Notes: a model not told the origin generated them from the letters alone. A stretch of DNA of 64,000 nucleotides from Punctularia strigosozonata HHB-11173 SS5 (GCF_000264995.1 NW_006767435.1:2036100-2100099); one strand, 5' to 3'; shown: positions 17,159 through 28,400, numbered from the stretch's first letter. A program made the numbers and translations.

Positions 17159-18609
17159 ATGTCTAATCCCGGAGAATTTTCTTATTACAACAACCCCTCT
17201 TCAAGGTCGCGGAGAGCGTCTCCCAGCGCCGCCGACGCCAACGCGAGTTACTTTAGCACTTCGGGACAGGGTGGGCGACCAGTATTGCCTCCTATTCGTT
17301 CGGCATTTCCGACCTCACCTTCCACCACCTCACCGTCTCCAGGTTCGTGATTTTTTTTGTCCTATATGAACGTATGGCACCGAAGACTCATTTTCGTCTG
17401 TCACCGTTCAGTTCCTATAGTACCTTACACCTCAGAGCGTGCCCATCATCAGGGCTCATACGAGTATGGTTCACACAGCTATGCTCCATCGGATTGGGTT
17501 CCTGCTCGTGAATATGTTCTCGTTCTGCTCATCGGCGTGTTCTGAAATTCCGGCTCTTTTCCAGCGTCCGGGGGCGCACATGTGCCGCAGGCTTCCTCCT
17601 TCTACGACCAACACGCTCGATATCCTGGGCAGTCGTACTACCCGGCATATCCCGCGCGGCCGGGATCGGGCGTGACCCCGGATCCTCATAGCCTCAGGGC
17701 CTACCCCGGCGCGCCCGTCTCCCCGCCCATCCCCACCGGGGCGCGTGACGACCGGTATCCAACGTATTCGGACAACCCCATGGGAACTGGCGGCAATTAC
17801 GGCATATACAATCCACCGGGCTCTTACTCTGGATCTGCTTACACCTACTACCCGCCCCCCGCCCACCAGTCGCCGTCTTACTCGTACGCACCCGCGCCAG
17901 ATCCTCGCAGTACCTCCCAAGCCGCGTATATCAACCCATCTCACCAGGGTCCGGCCAGGTCAGTCACCTCGGCAATTCGTCCTCCTCGGACCTCACGATC
18001 TCATGCCGTCTCACCATACGCCCGTCACTCGACAAGTGCGTCGCTGCACGCCGGGTCCAGCCATATGCCTACGGTGCCCCAAGAGGAAGAGCCGGTGATT
18101 AAGAAGAAGCGCAAGCGTGCAGACGCCAACCAGCTCAAGGTTCTCAACGAGACCTACGCACGCACGCCGTTCCCGTCCACCGAGGAGCGCCAAGACCTGG
18201 CGAGGCGTCTGGACATGTCTGCTCGTAGCGTGCAGATCTGGTCAGCCTCTCTTCGCCCTGTCGTGATCAGCCCTCGATGCTGACCGACCGCGTGTCATCG
18301 AACAGGTTCCAAAACAAAAGGCAATCCATGCGCCAGGGCGGCCGCAGCTCTACTTCCGTTGCGGCAACCACCCTCTCCGTGCATCACCCGTCCCATGGGC
18401 CTTCGTCGTTCCAGGCCGAAGTCGTCCCTTCCGTTCCGGGACTTTCCTCCATCCCGCGATCATACGGGACCCCGCCGATGGTGAGGCCGCCGACCGTGCC
18501 GAGCCCTCCGTACACCACGCGCCTGCGGTCCCCTCAGCCGGAGGTGCCTCTGCGCACCCCCAGCCGCATCTCGCGCTCGCCGCCCACCCAAACATCTCAT
18601 CGCCGCTGA
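17159..18609 (+). CDS. Homeodomain transcription factor
   Basis: Exons: 17159–17342, 17412–17507, 17565–18240 and 18306–18609 (419 aa). The homeodomain lies at about residues 273–329: a basic arm KKKRKRADANQLKVLNE, helix 2 STEERQDLARRLDM, and recognition helix SARSVQIWFQNKRQSMR, with the canonical WFQNKR joined across the third intron. The rest is low complexity: Tyr/Pro/Ser-rich before the domain, Ser/Pro-rich after, typical of fungal activators. It is a non-TALE type because helix 1–2 spacing is normal, so it is not clearly an HD1 mating-type protein and no HD2 partner lies nearby. Start chosen at ACCATG 17159; an in-frame ATG at 17033 could add 42 residues. Confidence 0.9.
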
Positions 18610-19365
18610 ATCAGCATCACCCCGATCATCGCAACGCCTCGGCCTCGTACGCAGCAACCCACACTCGTTCCATCTCGTCCCCGCATACCTTACAAGCCCA
18701 TTAAATTGTTCATGAACGGTTATATATGCCGCACACGCGTCACATCCACTGGGTTTTTTTTTGCATGCACCATGTTTATGTAACTGAGGCCACGGACTAT
18801 TCCACACGAATCGCATTATGGCCCTGGCGGCCTTGTATTCGCACTGCATATGTATAGAGAGACGTTTTCATATCACGTACATATAGGATCTCGCACATTC
18901 TCTAGTTCACATACATTAGAGTAGCGCCAATTCCCTAATCGATGATTATTCACGCCGTCTTCGGGAGTCTTCCCATCGACACCACCGGCCCGGCTGTTCC
19001 TTGAACCACCACACCTTCCTTTTCGCGGCTTCCTCGCGAGGTGATCCGGTCTGCCGCCGATAGCAATGCTCCTGCCCAATGCTTCCATGGAACCCCCCGA
19101 GGCAATCGGAGCTGCGAGAACGCCGCGCACGCGGGAGTACTAATCGTCGTAGGGCATCTCATAAAAACGTGCTAATAGCTACAAAGAGGGACTGTCATGC
19201 ACACTACCGCCAGCTAATCGCAGATAGAGAGTGTGTGCTCGCGTGCATTCCGGAACCTAGCCGTCGCAACCACCCGAGCGTTCAACATATAATCAAGGAG
19301 AGAGAGGGGTGAATCAAGATCCGAGAGTTGGGAAATGAAGGTGTCCTTCTGGTCGCCCCATCCTG
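18610..19365. other. Convergent 3' region, homeodomain / LPMO
   Basis: About 0.75 kb between two stop codons, with A/T-rich stretches fitting 3' UTRs. No gene seen. Confidence 0.5.
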
Positions 19366-20802
19366 TCAATGAGACCGCCGGATCGATGCATGGCGCTTGA
19401 AGGCGGAAGCACGTGACTTCTTGGCCTTGCATCGACCCGTCGATACAAGTGGAGAGGAAGTAGCGGCGCGAGTTGGAGTAGCGGATTTCTCCGGAGTGGT
19501 GGAAGCCGCTGCGGTCTTGGAGGGAGCAGCGGTCTGCGATCCGGACGCAGATGCGGAGGCGACGCCGGAGGGCGTACTCCCGGTGCTGTCTGTGAAGACA
19601 ATTGCAGGTCCGGGAATGGTAAAGCTCCCGAAGTCAGTCCAAATGTCGGGCCAGGCAACATTGTCGTACAGTCCGGGGATCGATACGAGATCATCCCCGG
19701 ACGGCGTGCTGCTTCCCCCGCCGGTGACATTCACCTGCCTGAAAACAGCTTGATTACAATGCTGCGCGGAGTGGAAGGTAGATCAGTACTTACAGACAGC
19801 TCGGGTAGTATTGCGGTTGTCCAGTGGAGTGGAGCGCCACGCTGCATAAGATTAAGGTGAGAACAAGGAGCATACGCCACGAAGGCGGAGTGTAGATGTC
19901 AACTCTTACATTTCGTGCCGGATCAAGTAGTGACCACTTGCCAACTGCTTCGGGACCGTTGACGTCCAGCTGTTGTTGTCTGGAACACGATGGGCACCGG
20001 TCCAAAAAGGAATGGTTACGGACGACTCACTGGCAATAAGCTCCGCGCTTGCCCATGTGCTAGTGCTCTGATCGTATCCCGATGCGTCGATCTTGAACCA
20101 TTGCGCTCCCTTCACGTTGAAGTTTGCGCAGTCACCATTGCAGGAGGCCATGTAGCTGGACACAGGCGTCAAACACGCGAAGTACAACAGATACAATGAA
20201 CCAACCTGGAAACCGGGCCGAGATGATCTGATTTTGTTCGGTTAGGATATAGGTGTAGAGCAAATGATTAGCTTACCAGCAGGCCACTGTCAAGAACAAG
20301 CGTCCGACGTCAGGGCTCGATAAACGCGACCATCCGCCGGGAACGTACGTTTGTCCAGTCAAAGGTGACGCTGGATCCTGCCGGGACACTGGCCGATACC
20401 GAAGCACCTGTCTCGCCACCTGTATTGCAGGCGAGGTCTTGACTGCTAATATCGGTGACTGACCACGGACGTGAGCTGACAAAGAAAATCGGTCGTGACA
20501 ACGAGCTTCAAAGCACTCACTTGGTCCATCGCTCGGAATCTTGCGAATAACACGAGCGGGAACTGGATCCGCATACTGCGTTTCACGGAAAGGATCACAG
20601 GCAGCGAGACCCTCAGTATACACGAGGATGCCCAGAAGGGTGACTTTTCACTCACAGGATCCGAGAAGGGAAGCCAGCCCGTATAGTCCTGTCCGTTCGT
20701 ATTCACGTTCTGAACGTACCCATGTCCCGCGACACCCAGGATGAATCCGTGAAAGGTGGTTACAGCGAGCGCGGAAGCGAGGACATAATTGACGACGACC
20801 AT
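19366..20802 (-). CDS. AA9 lytic polysaccharide monooxygenase (secreted)
   Basis: Copper enzyme that oxidatively cuts cellulose chains outside the cell. Exons (minus): 20802–20656, 20575–20521, 20458–20349, 20286–20277, 20227–20206, 20155–20031, 19979–19910, 19841–19794 and 19738–19366 (319 aa). A signal peptide of 26 residues ends before HGYVQNVNTNG, so the mature N-terminus is His, the first histidine-brace ligand. The second copper His is in DHLGPVSSYMASCNGDC (about residue 109), and the axial Tyr in QPQYYPSC (about 192). NGQDYTGWLPFSDPY, RVIRKIP, SQDLACN and RHEIVALHS are family blocks. After the catalytic domain comes a Ser/Thr/Ala-rich linker and a basic tail (CKAKKSRASAFKRH), with no CBM1. 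A 10-nt and a 22-nt exon encode the region of the second His. The second-exon acceptor could alternatively lie 31 nt upstream. Confidence 0.93.
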
Positions 20803-22211
20803 GGCTGATTCTTGTGCACTGGGAAAGGTCAAGGGAAAGAGCGCCCGTTATGAGCCGCAAGACACCCTGCCCTGTATATGCCGGCGAGGAGCAAACCGTG
20901 GCCTTAGCACACAGTGGCGCAGCCCCATATGAATCCATTCTTCGCCCTCGTGTTTTGCGGCAGAATAGGCGCCTGGAAACAATGAGGTCACAGCCACATG
21001 ACCAGAACAAAGCCAGAATAAGCGCCAAGGCGTCTCTGTACAGAGGCACAATATTCGCTCCATTGTGGACATAAAACGCTAGGATCAAACGGAGGCTCGC
21101 ACAAACTCCCGGAGTGCTACGAATATCCGACCAAATCTTATTACCCGGTGATTTGGTCGTCATCAGCACGCGCATGCCACGCCTTATTGCCATGCGAGGC
21201 CACGAGTCTGCCCCGAGGCACGGCCTGCGTGCAAACGGCTAAGAATGACACGGAAGATACTGCACGTTGGTGCGCCTAAACGTTCATTCCAGCGGAGCGC
21301 CGAAGCAAGTTCAGTCGCTCCTTTCGGAGCCCCCACCCCGACAAGAGCCCGAGTTGCCCTAACCCCGCCTTCTCATGTGCATGTGTAAAGAGAAGGGGCG
21401 TGACATCGAGCAGTGCCTGTAGCGGTGAAAGGCGGTAAACCGACTCGAAGTACTTCGTCTCGAAGGATCTCTCTTGGAAATTTACAGGTACGGCCCGATC
21501 CCTCTGCATAACGGACCGAGGCCAATGAAGGATCGTGTCAATGAACTTTCTGGATGAATGACCCAATGGCCTGCTCGAATAGCAATCACTTTACAAGTGC
21601 GCGCATGAAGAAAGCGCATAAACCCGTCTCGGAGGTAACGAATTAGTTGACTACGGCGTTTCCAAGAATCCGTCGCATATGTCCGACCATCATCGGCACC
21701 CGTGGGTATGGGTACAGAGGTCCAGATATAGTCTTCGCGCTTCCAGACTCATACGTACGCTGCAAGTTACACAGCGGCACCCTGGGCCCAGACATCCACT
21801 GCAGGGAGCGATCAGCGCCTTCCGAAGAGCCCTCAAGGGGACGCCCTACCATTAGGGCCAGGGGTTTCGCCTTGTGTCCACCATTTAGCGGTCCAGACGT
21901 AGCCGGCTGACAGACGAGTAAGTTATGGAGCCGCTCGTCGGAGCACCGTTCACAATTGCTTACCATGTGTGCAGGTCATTCCCCCGGTGTAAACAGCCTG
22001 TGTCACGCATCGCGGTCGTAAGTCAAAAGGCTCCGAGAGGATGAAATTCGAAGGAAGACGAACGCTGGGACTCCAGGGTGCAATACTCGGTCGAGGCTGA
22101 CTACCGTCACGGTCCGTTGCAGTAGTGATCGGAGGCGTCGGATTGGCTCCTCCCCCTGTACCCCCGTTTGCGATGTTCTTGAATTTGCTGCGCTCATACC
22201 TAAGCGAAGGG
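20803..22211. other. Intergenic, upstream of the LPMO gene
   Basis: About 1.4 kb between the LPMO start and the chitinase stop, both on the minus strand. It should hold the LPMO promoter. No supported coding region. Confidence 0.5.
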
Positions 22212-24167
22212 TCACGTCTCAGCTCTCACCGCTAGTGATGAAGAAACAGCGGGTTCAAGCCGTTGGCCATACCGTAACCAGTTGGGACTATGGTCCAGCC
22301 CACCCATCGCTTGTTTGACCGTTCTCACCAGGCTGTCGCCGGGCACCTCGTCTTTTCCTTCTCCTTTCTCCATCCCTTCCCGCGGGCTTCCCTTATCACC
22401 CGAGAGCTCCCAAAACATGCTGCCTCCCAGCCCTTCCCGCGCGATGTACTCACCCTTCCACCAACCAACCTGCGCAGTATCAAAGCTCACCATTTCACCC
22501 TTCGCGGGATCGAAGCTCCAGCTTGCCAAGGCTCGCTCGTCATGGAATACTTGAGAATTGGGGAGAGGCAAAGCGCGGTAATCATAGACACCCTGTTCCC
22601 AGCTGCCCGCTCCGACACCTGAGAAAGGGTGACCAGGCCCGCGGGTGTTCATGAAGCTAGGAGAACGATTACTTAATGCTCATTCGTCACTCACAGGGCT
22701 GGACTGGTCGTCACCTTCGACCGTACAGCGGAATGCCCATGATGATCTTATGCCGTGGCACACCTTGTGCGATGTACCAGTTGATCGCCTCAGCGGCACT
22801 GATCAACCCGCCAAACACGTTGGCCTGATGATTCGCGATCTGGTCCCAGGAACCGGCTGAGATCCGAGGGCGTTAGCTCCAATGCACAACAAGTGCTCGA
22901 ACACGAACAGAAATCCTGATTAAAGTATCAACAACTACAACCCCGGGCGTGTCAAGCACACGTACATAGCTCATCATGTTCCAGAAGTCAAGTGCCCTAT
23001 CCATTTCAGCCGCATGGAGCTTTTTGTAATTATCTGGGCCGCAAGGCGCTGCGATCTGTCCATGCGATGAGTAGGCAGCTCTAAACAGGTCCAGCTTTGT
23101 GCTCACGGTCAATAGGAAGCGGTAATCGATGCCCTTGTTTCGCGCATGTTGGTCAAGTGCATGTCGGAGCTCGTGTAGAAGGGCCACGTATCCTCTCGCT
23201 TGTTCGTCATTCTACATGCAATGAGCGCTAGGACGAGCTGTTGTGAAACCTTCCTCACTTGAGGATATTCGTAGTCCTAAGTGTGCCTATGTCAATGTTT
23301 ATCTGCGTGAATCTTATAGACACCTGCGTACGACGTCTAGACCGTCTAACGCATAATCTTCTAGCAACTGCACGGCACTTTCGACGAATCGGGCCCTTCG
23401 CGACGCGTCCACTACGACAGGGTGGAATGATGGCGAATACGTCCATCCACCGATTGATAGAATCACTTTCAAATGCCTGTGCTGCTGCTTGAGCTTGTAG
23501 ATAGCGTTGAAGTTGCCGTACAGGTTGTTGCTCGTGTCATCCCACGAGTCTCCCGGGTAATGTATGTCCTGATCTGCCCACAGATCAGACAAGAACACCT
23601 CCCCGGTCTCGGACTTGACGTTGGCAAACGCGTAAAGGATGTGACTGAAATGGTCGACAGGAAATATATTTATGAGGTTCGCATGATTGAGACAAAAATG
23701 CGGGTGTACATAGTGATCAGACGTACGTGAGATCCTCCGCGGGGATCAACGAGGGCGGAAATTTACGACCGTAAATACCCCTATGGGCAAGAGTGAGGAA
23801 AGATCGCTGAATCGCAGCGTTTCACGAACCAATTAACAAAGCTAACGGGACGGCGGTTAGCTGCTGCGAGTCGGGCCCGAGATAACATTGTCACGTACTA
23901 TCCGACGCTGTATTTCCCTTGCTGCGACATTTCTGTCTGATTCACTGCGACGGTGGTGTTCTGGATTTCTGGAATTTTGCCTATCAAAGCCTGATCACGA
24001 TCGGCGGCGAGGCGGTGGAATGCGTTGTACGTAGGAACCCCGACCAGAAATAAGGAGACGGCCAAGAAGACTAGAAACGACGCCTTGGGACGTTTCCGCG
24101 GTGACAGTGAGGTTCTGCTACGGTTGGTGCGGTCGTCTGTTGGAAGCGGTTGGTAAGATGCCGACAT
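22212..24167 (-). CDS. GH18 chitinase with N-terminal membrane anchor
   Basis: Retaining endo-type chitin hydrolase. Exons (minus): 24167–23899, 23841–23830, 23780–23727, 23644–23332, 23276–23259, 23211–23107, 23055–22966, 22915–22909, 22856–22715 and 22656–22212 (484 aa). The first 28 residues are polar and basic (SPRKRPK), followed by one hydrophobic span (SFLVFLAVSLFLVGVP), so the protein is predicted to be type II membrane-anchored. The GH18 barrel shows YFVNWGIYGRKFPP, LKVILSIGGWTYS, the catalytic DGLDVDYEYPQ (DxxDxDxE; acid Glu about residue 219), AAPCGPDNYKKL, WNMMSYDFSGSWDQ, IMGIPLYGRSF and GLGGSMFWELSGD. Exons of 7, 12 and 18 nt are needed to restore these blocks. The extreme C-terminus after MGGLDHS is poorly conserved and may be spliced differently. 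No chitin-binding module. Confidence 0.92.
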
Positions 24168-24532
24168 GTGTTATATATAATCGATGCTCCGACAACGAAG
24201 CGGTGCTTCGGAGTGCACCGCAGATGCTGCGCGGCGCTGCGTCGGGCGGATGCTGAGATTACGGGTTGAAAGAGTGTCAGGTTATATTTCGAAGGATACG
24301 GAAGATAGCAACGGAGGCAAGTGGTAGTGGTTTGAAGACGAAGCCGCAAGACGACGTCAGTGTCTCTTTGCAAAGCGCAGGACCAGGATGGAGCTGTGAC
24401 CAGCATGTGATCATTTCAATGGCTCTCCTCTGGAGGCCATCGGACCGTGTAGTGACTGTAAGGCGCCTACCTTGTCATCAGCCCTGCCTGATTGCCTGAA
24501 TCTGCGGCTACGTTGGTCGACGCTACAGAAGC
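24168..24532. promoter_or_regulatory. Shared divergent promoter, GH18 chitinase / CREG-like gene
   Basis: 365 bp between start codons. The minus strand reads TATATATAACAC directly before the chitinase ATG, too close for a normal TATA box unless transcription starts within the present exon or the true start codon lies downstream. Confidence 0.5.
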
Positions 24533-25509
24533 ATGGGACACTCCTACGGATCTCGCGATGCTCTTCTGTACTGGGCCGCCATGGGATTGCTGGTCCTGCA
24601 GAGTCTTGTGCTATTGGCCGTCGCTGAAGAGACGGTGGAAGATGCAGGTCGGTCTCCCACAAATCAACCGTCGAGCATCTCGACGTCAAACGTTCTGATT
24701 GCTCTATCTACATACTCGATGTAGCAATACTGGCACGCAAATTGGTTGACTATTCTCCGACATCTATCGGAACTATGGCGACCTTGTTCCCAGATGGTCA
24801 CGATCTTGCGGGTGCGGGATCTTCTGCATGATCTTGTGTCCATGTGCAACTCACCGGCGCGTTGAAGGTCAAGCGTTTCCACTTCAGGAGTATTATGCTA
24901 GGTCCGTCTACAACTGATCACCGATCAAAGTGCCGAACCTCTAACCCCTTTCAGTTGCTTCACCAATGGCTCTCTTGCCCTCCTTTTCCTCCCCATCTCC
25001 CGGCACAGTCAGAACATCATCCATTCTCCTTCACACAGCGCATCGATATCAATATGGTCCGAACCCTTACCTAAAGCTAGCCGCGCACGGGTCTCCCTCA
25101 TAGGCAATGTCACCGTATTCGATAGCGACGATCAAATCGACGACGTCGAAGCCTTGCAAGCATGTTATCTCCGACGTCACCCGGATGCGCGGGGCTGGCT
25201 TCCCGACTCGCCGCGAGCACCTCATCTATCCTATTGGGCGCGATTTGATCCGCAGGTGGGTATTCAGTCGGATCTTTTTCAGAACAAGCTGCTGATGAGG
25301 CGTTTAGGCAATATACTATGTCGGTGGCTTTGGCAGGTGGGGTGACTTGTTTTGTCGGATACTGCATGACAGTCTGACGGCTGCCTCTGAATAGCGAGCA
25401 TTACATCGGATACATACCCTTAAATCTTTACCAAGAAGCGTTGGCGTCTACAATGGGTCCTGTTGGCGTAGCGGGAAGATTTCTCGTCCAAACCGGACAG
25501 ATGTCATAG
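24533..25509 (+). CDS. CREG-like secreted protein (pyridoxamine-5'-phosphate-oxidase fold)
   Basis: Exons: 24533–24647, 24725–24811, 24868–24901, 24955–25255, 25308–25336 and 25395–25509 (226 aa). A hydrophobic leader (MGLLVLQSLVLLAVAEE from the second Met) suggests entry into the secretory pathway. Conserved blocks of the CREG/PNPOx-like split barrel follow: SPTSIGTMATLFPDG, EYYASCFTNGSLALLFLPIS, SRARVSLIGNVT, SYWARFDPQ and IYYVGGFGSEHYIGYIPLNL. CREG proteins have the flavin-oxidase fold but in animals do not act as FMN oxidases; the fungal function is unknown. It lies between the chitinase (divergent) and the unrecognised 486-aa gene (convergent, 80 bp between stop codons). Confidence 0.88.
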
Positions 25510-25589
25510 ACAACGACGTCGACCGTATGGGAGGGAAAACATTTAATGTACATTAGACGGATTGTAACATATCTAAATCACCCATATGT

Positions 25590-27233
25590 TCAGGATACCC
25601 CGAGCAAGTCGGAGGTTGAGCTGCTCAACGTTGACGATGAAACGCCATCGCGGCCAACGAAGCACGAAGGGTTCAAATTTGCATCACCAAAGGCAATGCT
25701 GACCACGTCCTTGACGTGCTGATCGATGCCCTCTTGTTCGAAGACCTCCTGCATGACTTCCGCAATACGGCCGCCGGTCTTGAATGCATGCCATTCCTGG
25801 CCTTGGTGTGGCACGCATGATAGCAACAGCTCACACTTGAGTCGTCCCGCATCCGGGGCAGCAGATGGTGCGCCAAGCACGTTCACGACCTCGTCGGGAT
25901 TAGGAGGCTTGTCCCTGGGAGTCACGATGGGATTCGGGCCGGACAGTTCTGGATCTGCCGCACCTATCCGTCGCGCCCGGGGGGGGAGACGACCCCGTGC
26001 TTTGGGCCTGGAGGAACCAGTCGCGGATGGCGCAGGTATTCCGAGACATTTGACGTAGACAACAGTCTTGAATGTGTTCAATGCGGGAGAGGGTGTGGAT
26101 GCGAGGAACAAGTTTGACAGGGTGTCAACGCTGGCAGCAGTCCGATTAACAACTTGATCCGCGAATATCGACGTGTCAAAGTCAGGCGAAGATGTCAGAT
26201 TCACGAGCTGCGAAAGATTCAATCAGAAAGATCCAAAACATTTCAAGTTAAAAAGTTGCATACGAGTGACATCAGATCCCCGCCGAGGGATCGCTTGTGT
26301 ATATCCGCTTGATCCATACAGCAGAAGACGACGTCCAGTGGCTCCTTGGCGTCCCATCTGGGACCCTGTCCCGTCTTCGACGGAGGTATCTGCGCTAGCA
26401 GCAAAGGGGAATGTCGTTCTGACATATCATAAGAAGAACACTTCATGTAAGAGATTGGGAGAACGAACGAGTCCCATTCCTGACATGAGCATCTTGATCA
26501 TTCTTGAATATCATGATGAGCCATTCAAGAACGAGCCACGCATGGCGGCCCACGGCGCTTTCCTCGACGCCCTCTTCAAGCTCTTCCTCCTCGGCGTCTA
26601 CATCGTCCGCGATGCGTCTGCCTCTTCGGTTGTCGCCAGGCACATCGAGTCGCTTCCGTCTCACAAATCCTTCACGTAGAACGTCCCAACAAGTGCGAAT
26701 GTGGGTGAAACACCGATGTGTTACACGCGCGATGTAAGACTCGTCCTCGTCCTCGTCTTTCATAACAAAGTTCCCGACTCCGGGAGGCGGGTACGAAGGG
26801 ATTGCTCGCATGATAGACGCAGGAGAGCAAGCTAGAGCCATATGAAACATGCATCTGTTCGCGGCAGCTGTGGCTTCCGGGGTAGGCAGCAAGGCCGACC
26901 GTTTCCGCTTCAGGTTGATCTTGGAGGGTGAGATGTTCCCGGCTGTGATTGCAGCTGGGTCATTTTCAGGAGGAGGCGGGTAGAGTGCCATATACAGGAC
27001 TTGTCGCACATGCGGCCTGCAAAAGATACCACGCGTTTAACGCGTCTGGTTCTGATCTTTACGCGTCGAAGTAGGTTGGTAGTAGTTACGCACGCGAATG
27101 GACGCGCTTTTGGCGTGCATATATTAAGCAGGAGATCGATGCCGGCTTCGTATTGACCCTCTTCGAAACAGGTGTCCACAAGCGCTTGAAGGTTCTTGCT
27201 CAATTCGCGTTCAGTGGTCGCGACGGCAGTCAT
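25590..27233 (-). CDS. Uncharacterised protein, 486 aa
   Basis: I do not recognise the family. Exons (minus): 27233–27094, 27016–26469, 26418–26264 and 26207–25590; all phases close. The N-terminus TERELSKNLQALVDTCFEEG looks helical, and RPFAPHVRQVLYMALYPPPP follows across intron 1. A basic patch SPSKINLKRKRSALLPTPEA may be a nuclear signal. A helical core contains THRCFTHIRTCWDVLREGF and EPLDVVFCCMDQADIHKRSL, with an acidic run (DDVDAEEEELEEGVEE) between. The C-terminal third is Pro/Arg-rich, then helical (GRIAEVMQEVFEQEGIDQHV) with a Ser-rich end. The junctions are supported only by frame continuity and splice consensus. The start follows a short leader. Confidence 0.6.
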
Positions 27234-27541
27234 GGTAAGAAGATAGCACGTGTCGACGCGAATTGCTAAGTTCTGAGACAATCCCATGAGCAATTAGATT
27301 ATTCAAGTACTTAAGGTCTACAGTAACTGAAGCTATAGTACCGAAGAATCGAAAACATGTTGGAGGTGTGCGATAGAGGGAGGACGGCGTGATGGGGCGT
27401 ATATGACGATAAGTATTATCCGTGCTTGAAAACCTAGGAGTTTGGACATGGAAGGTGATGTGATGTTATGATTATGGTATGACCTCCTGAAGTGCGGAGA
27501 GGACAAGCGGGCCAATGAGTCATTGCACTCGGCTCTTCTCA
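27234..27541. other. A/T-richer spacer
   Basis: About 0.3 kb between the 486-aa gene start and the Clr2-like gene stop, both on the minus strand. Nothing else seen. Confidence 0.5.
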
Positions 27542-28400
27542 CTACACTGGAGGTGCAGCAGGCGGCGGCGAGTCAGGTCGGTTCATGTCACGATAGTCCT
27601 TCGCCATTATTGGCTTCGCGGGCGCCGCCTTGTGCTTCTTCTTCGTCTCAGCTGTAGTGCCTCGCTTCCTCTTAGATGCTGGATTCTCCTGTTCATCGTC
27701 CGTGCCCTCCGTGCTCGATACCCGCTTCTGTGCCTTTTTATAATTGGAATATGTAGCAGATATCTCGCCCTGCGTGCGCGTATTATCGCAATATGTGCAC
27801 TGGCAGGTAGTTCGGCCACTGGATGTCGTGGGCTTGCCTTCCGCAAGCCATTTTGCATGGAAGAAGAACTCGGCCGGAGATCGAAATCGGTTCACAGTGA
27901 GAGAGCCTGGAAAAAGTGGCCAGGGAGTGAGTCCATAGGTTTCTTGACCAAGGGCAACCAGCGAATGGACTTGACTCACCACATAGGTAACAGTCCGTGC
28001 GCCAGTCATAATTATCCCCCTTCTTGTGCGTGAATAGCTTATACCCCTCCGGGAAGCTGATCAGCACACATCTGTCTGCCTTCACCGCGTCTAGGCAAGT
28101 GTCAGATCGTCATCTCGGAAACAATGGATATGGAGCAAACTTACACCCAGCGGGTATCAGCACTTGCTTTGCCAAGAACTTGCCGATCGCTCTCTTCCAA
28201 TGGCTCTCTTGAGGGGTCCCAACCGCAACTTCGAAGTGATTGGTAGATGCAGTACTTGGGAGACCTGAGGGAGCAGGTTCTTTAACCTGCTTGGGCCACC
28301 GATCGGCAGAAGCATCCGTTCTGTTGATGATGATGCCACTGTTGCCACTATCGGCCATATGAACAGTGTAAGGATTCGAGGCGGGGAGGGTGGAGGGCAT
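27542..28400 (-). CDS. Clr2 N-terminal-domain protein (silencing-complex related)
   Basis: Clr2 of fission yeast is part of the SHREC histone-deacetylase complex in heterochromatin. Exons (minus): 28400–28145, 28090–27980 and 27906–27542 (243 aa). Visible blocks: HWKRAIGKFLAKQVLIPAG, then LISFPEGYKLFTHKKGDN, WRTDCYLCGSLTVNRFRSPA and EFFFHAKWLAEGK followed by CQCTYC. The last piece, a short CxCxxC preceded by FRSPAEF..HAKWL, resembles the cryptic loci regulator 2 N-terminal domain. The C-terminus is basic (SKRKRGTTAETKKKH) and ends PPPAAPPV. It is much shorter than full Clr2 proteins and lacks their second half, so either the family has short forms here or this is a reduced paralogue. The 28424 frame start is TTG; the first ATG is 28400. 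Confidence 0.68.

Noticed and set aside
17159-18609. Homeodomain gene as an HD mating-type locus
   Set aside because: No HD2 partner, and the neighbours are a kinase and an LPMO, not MIP or other mating-locus flanks.
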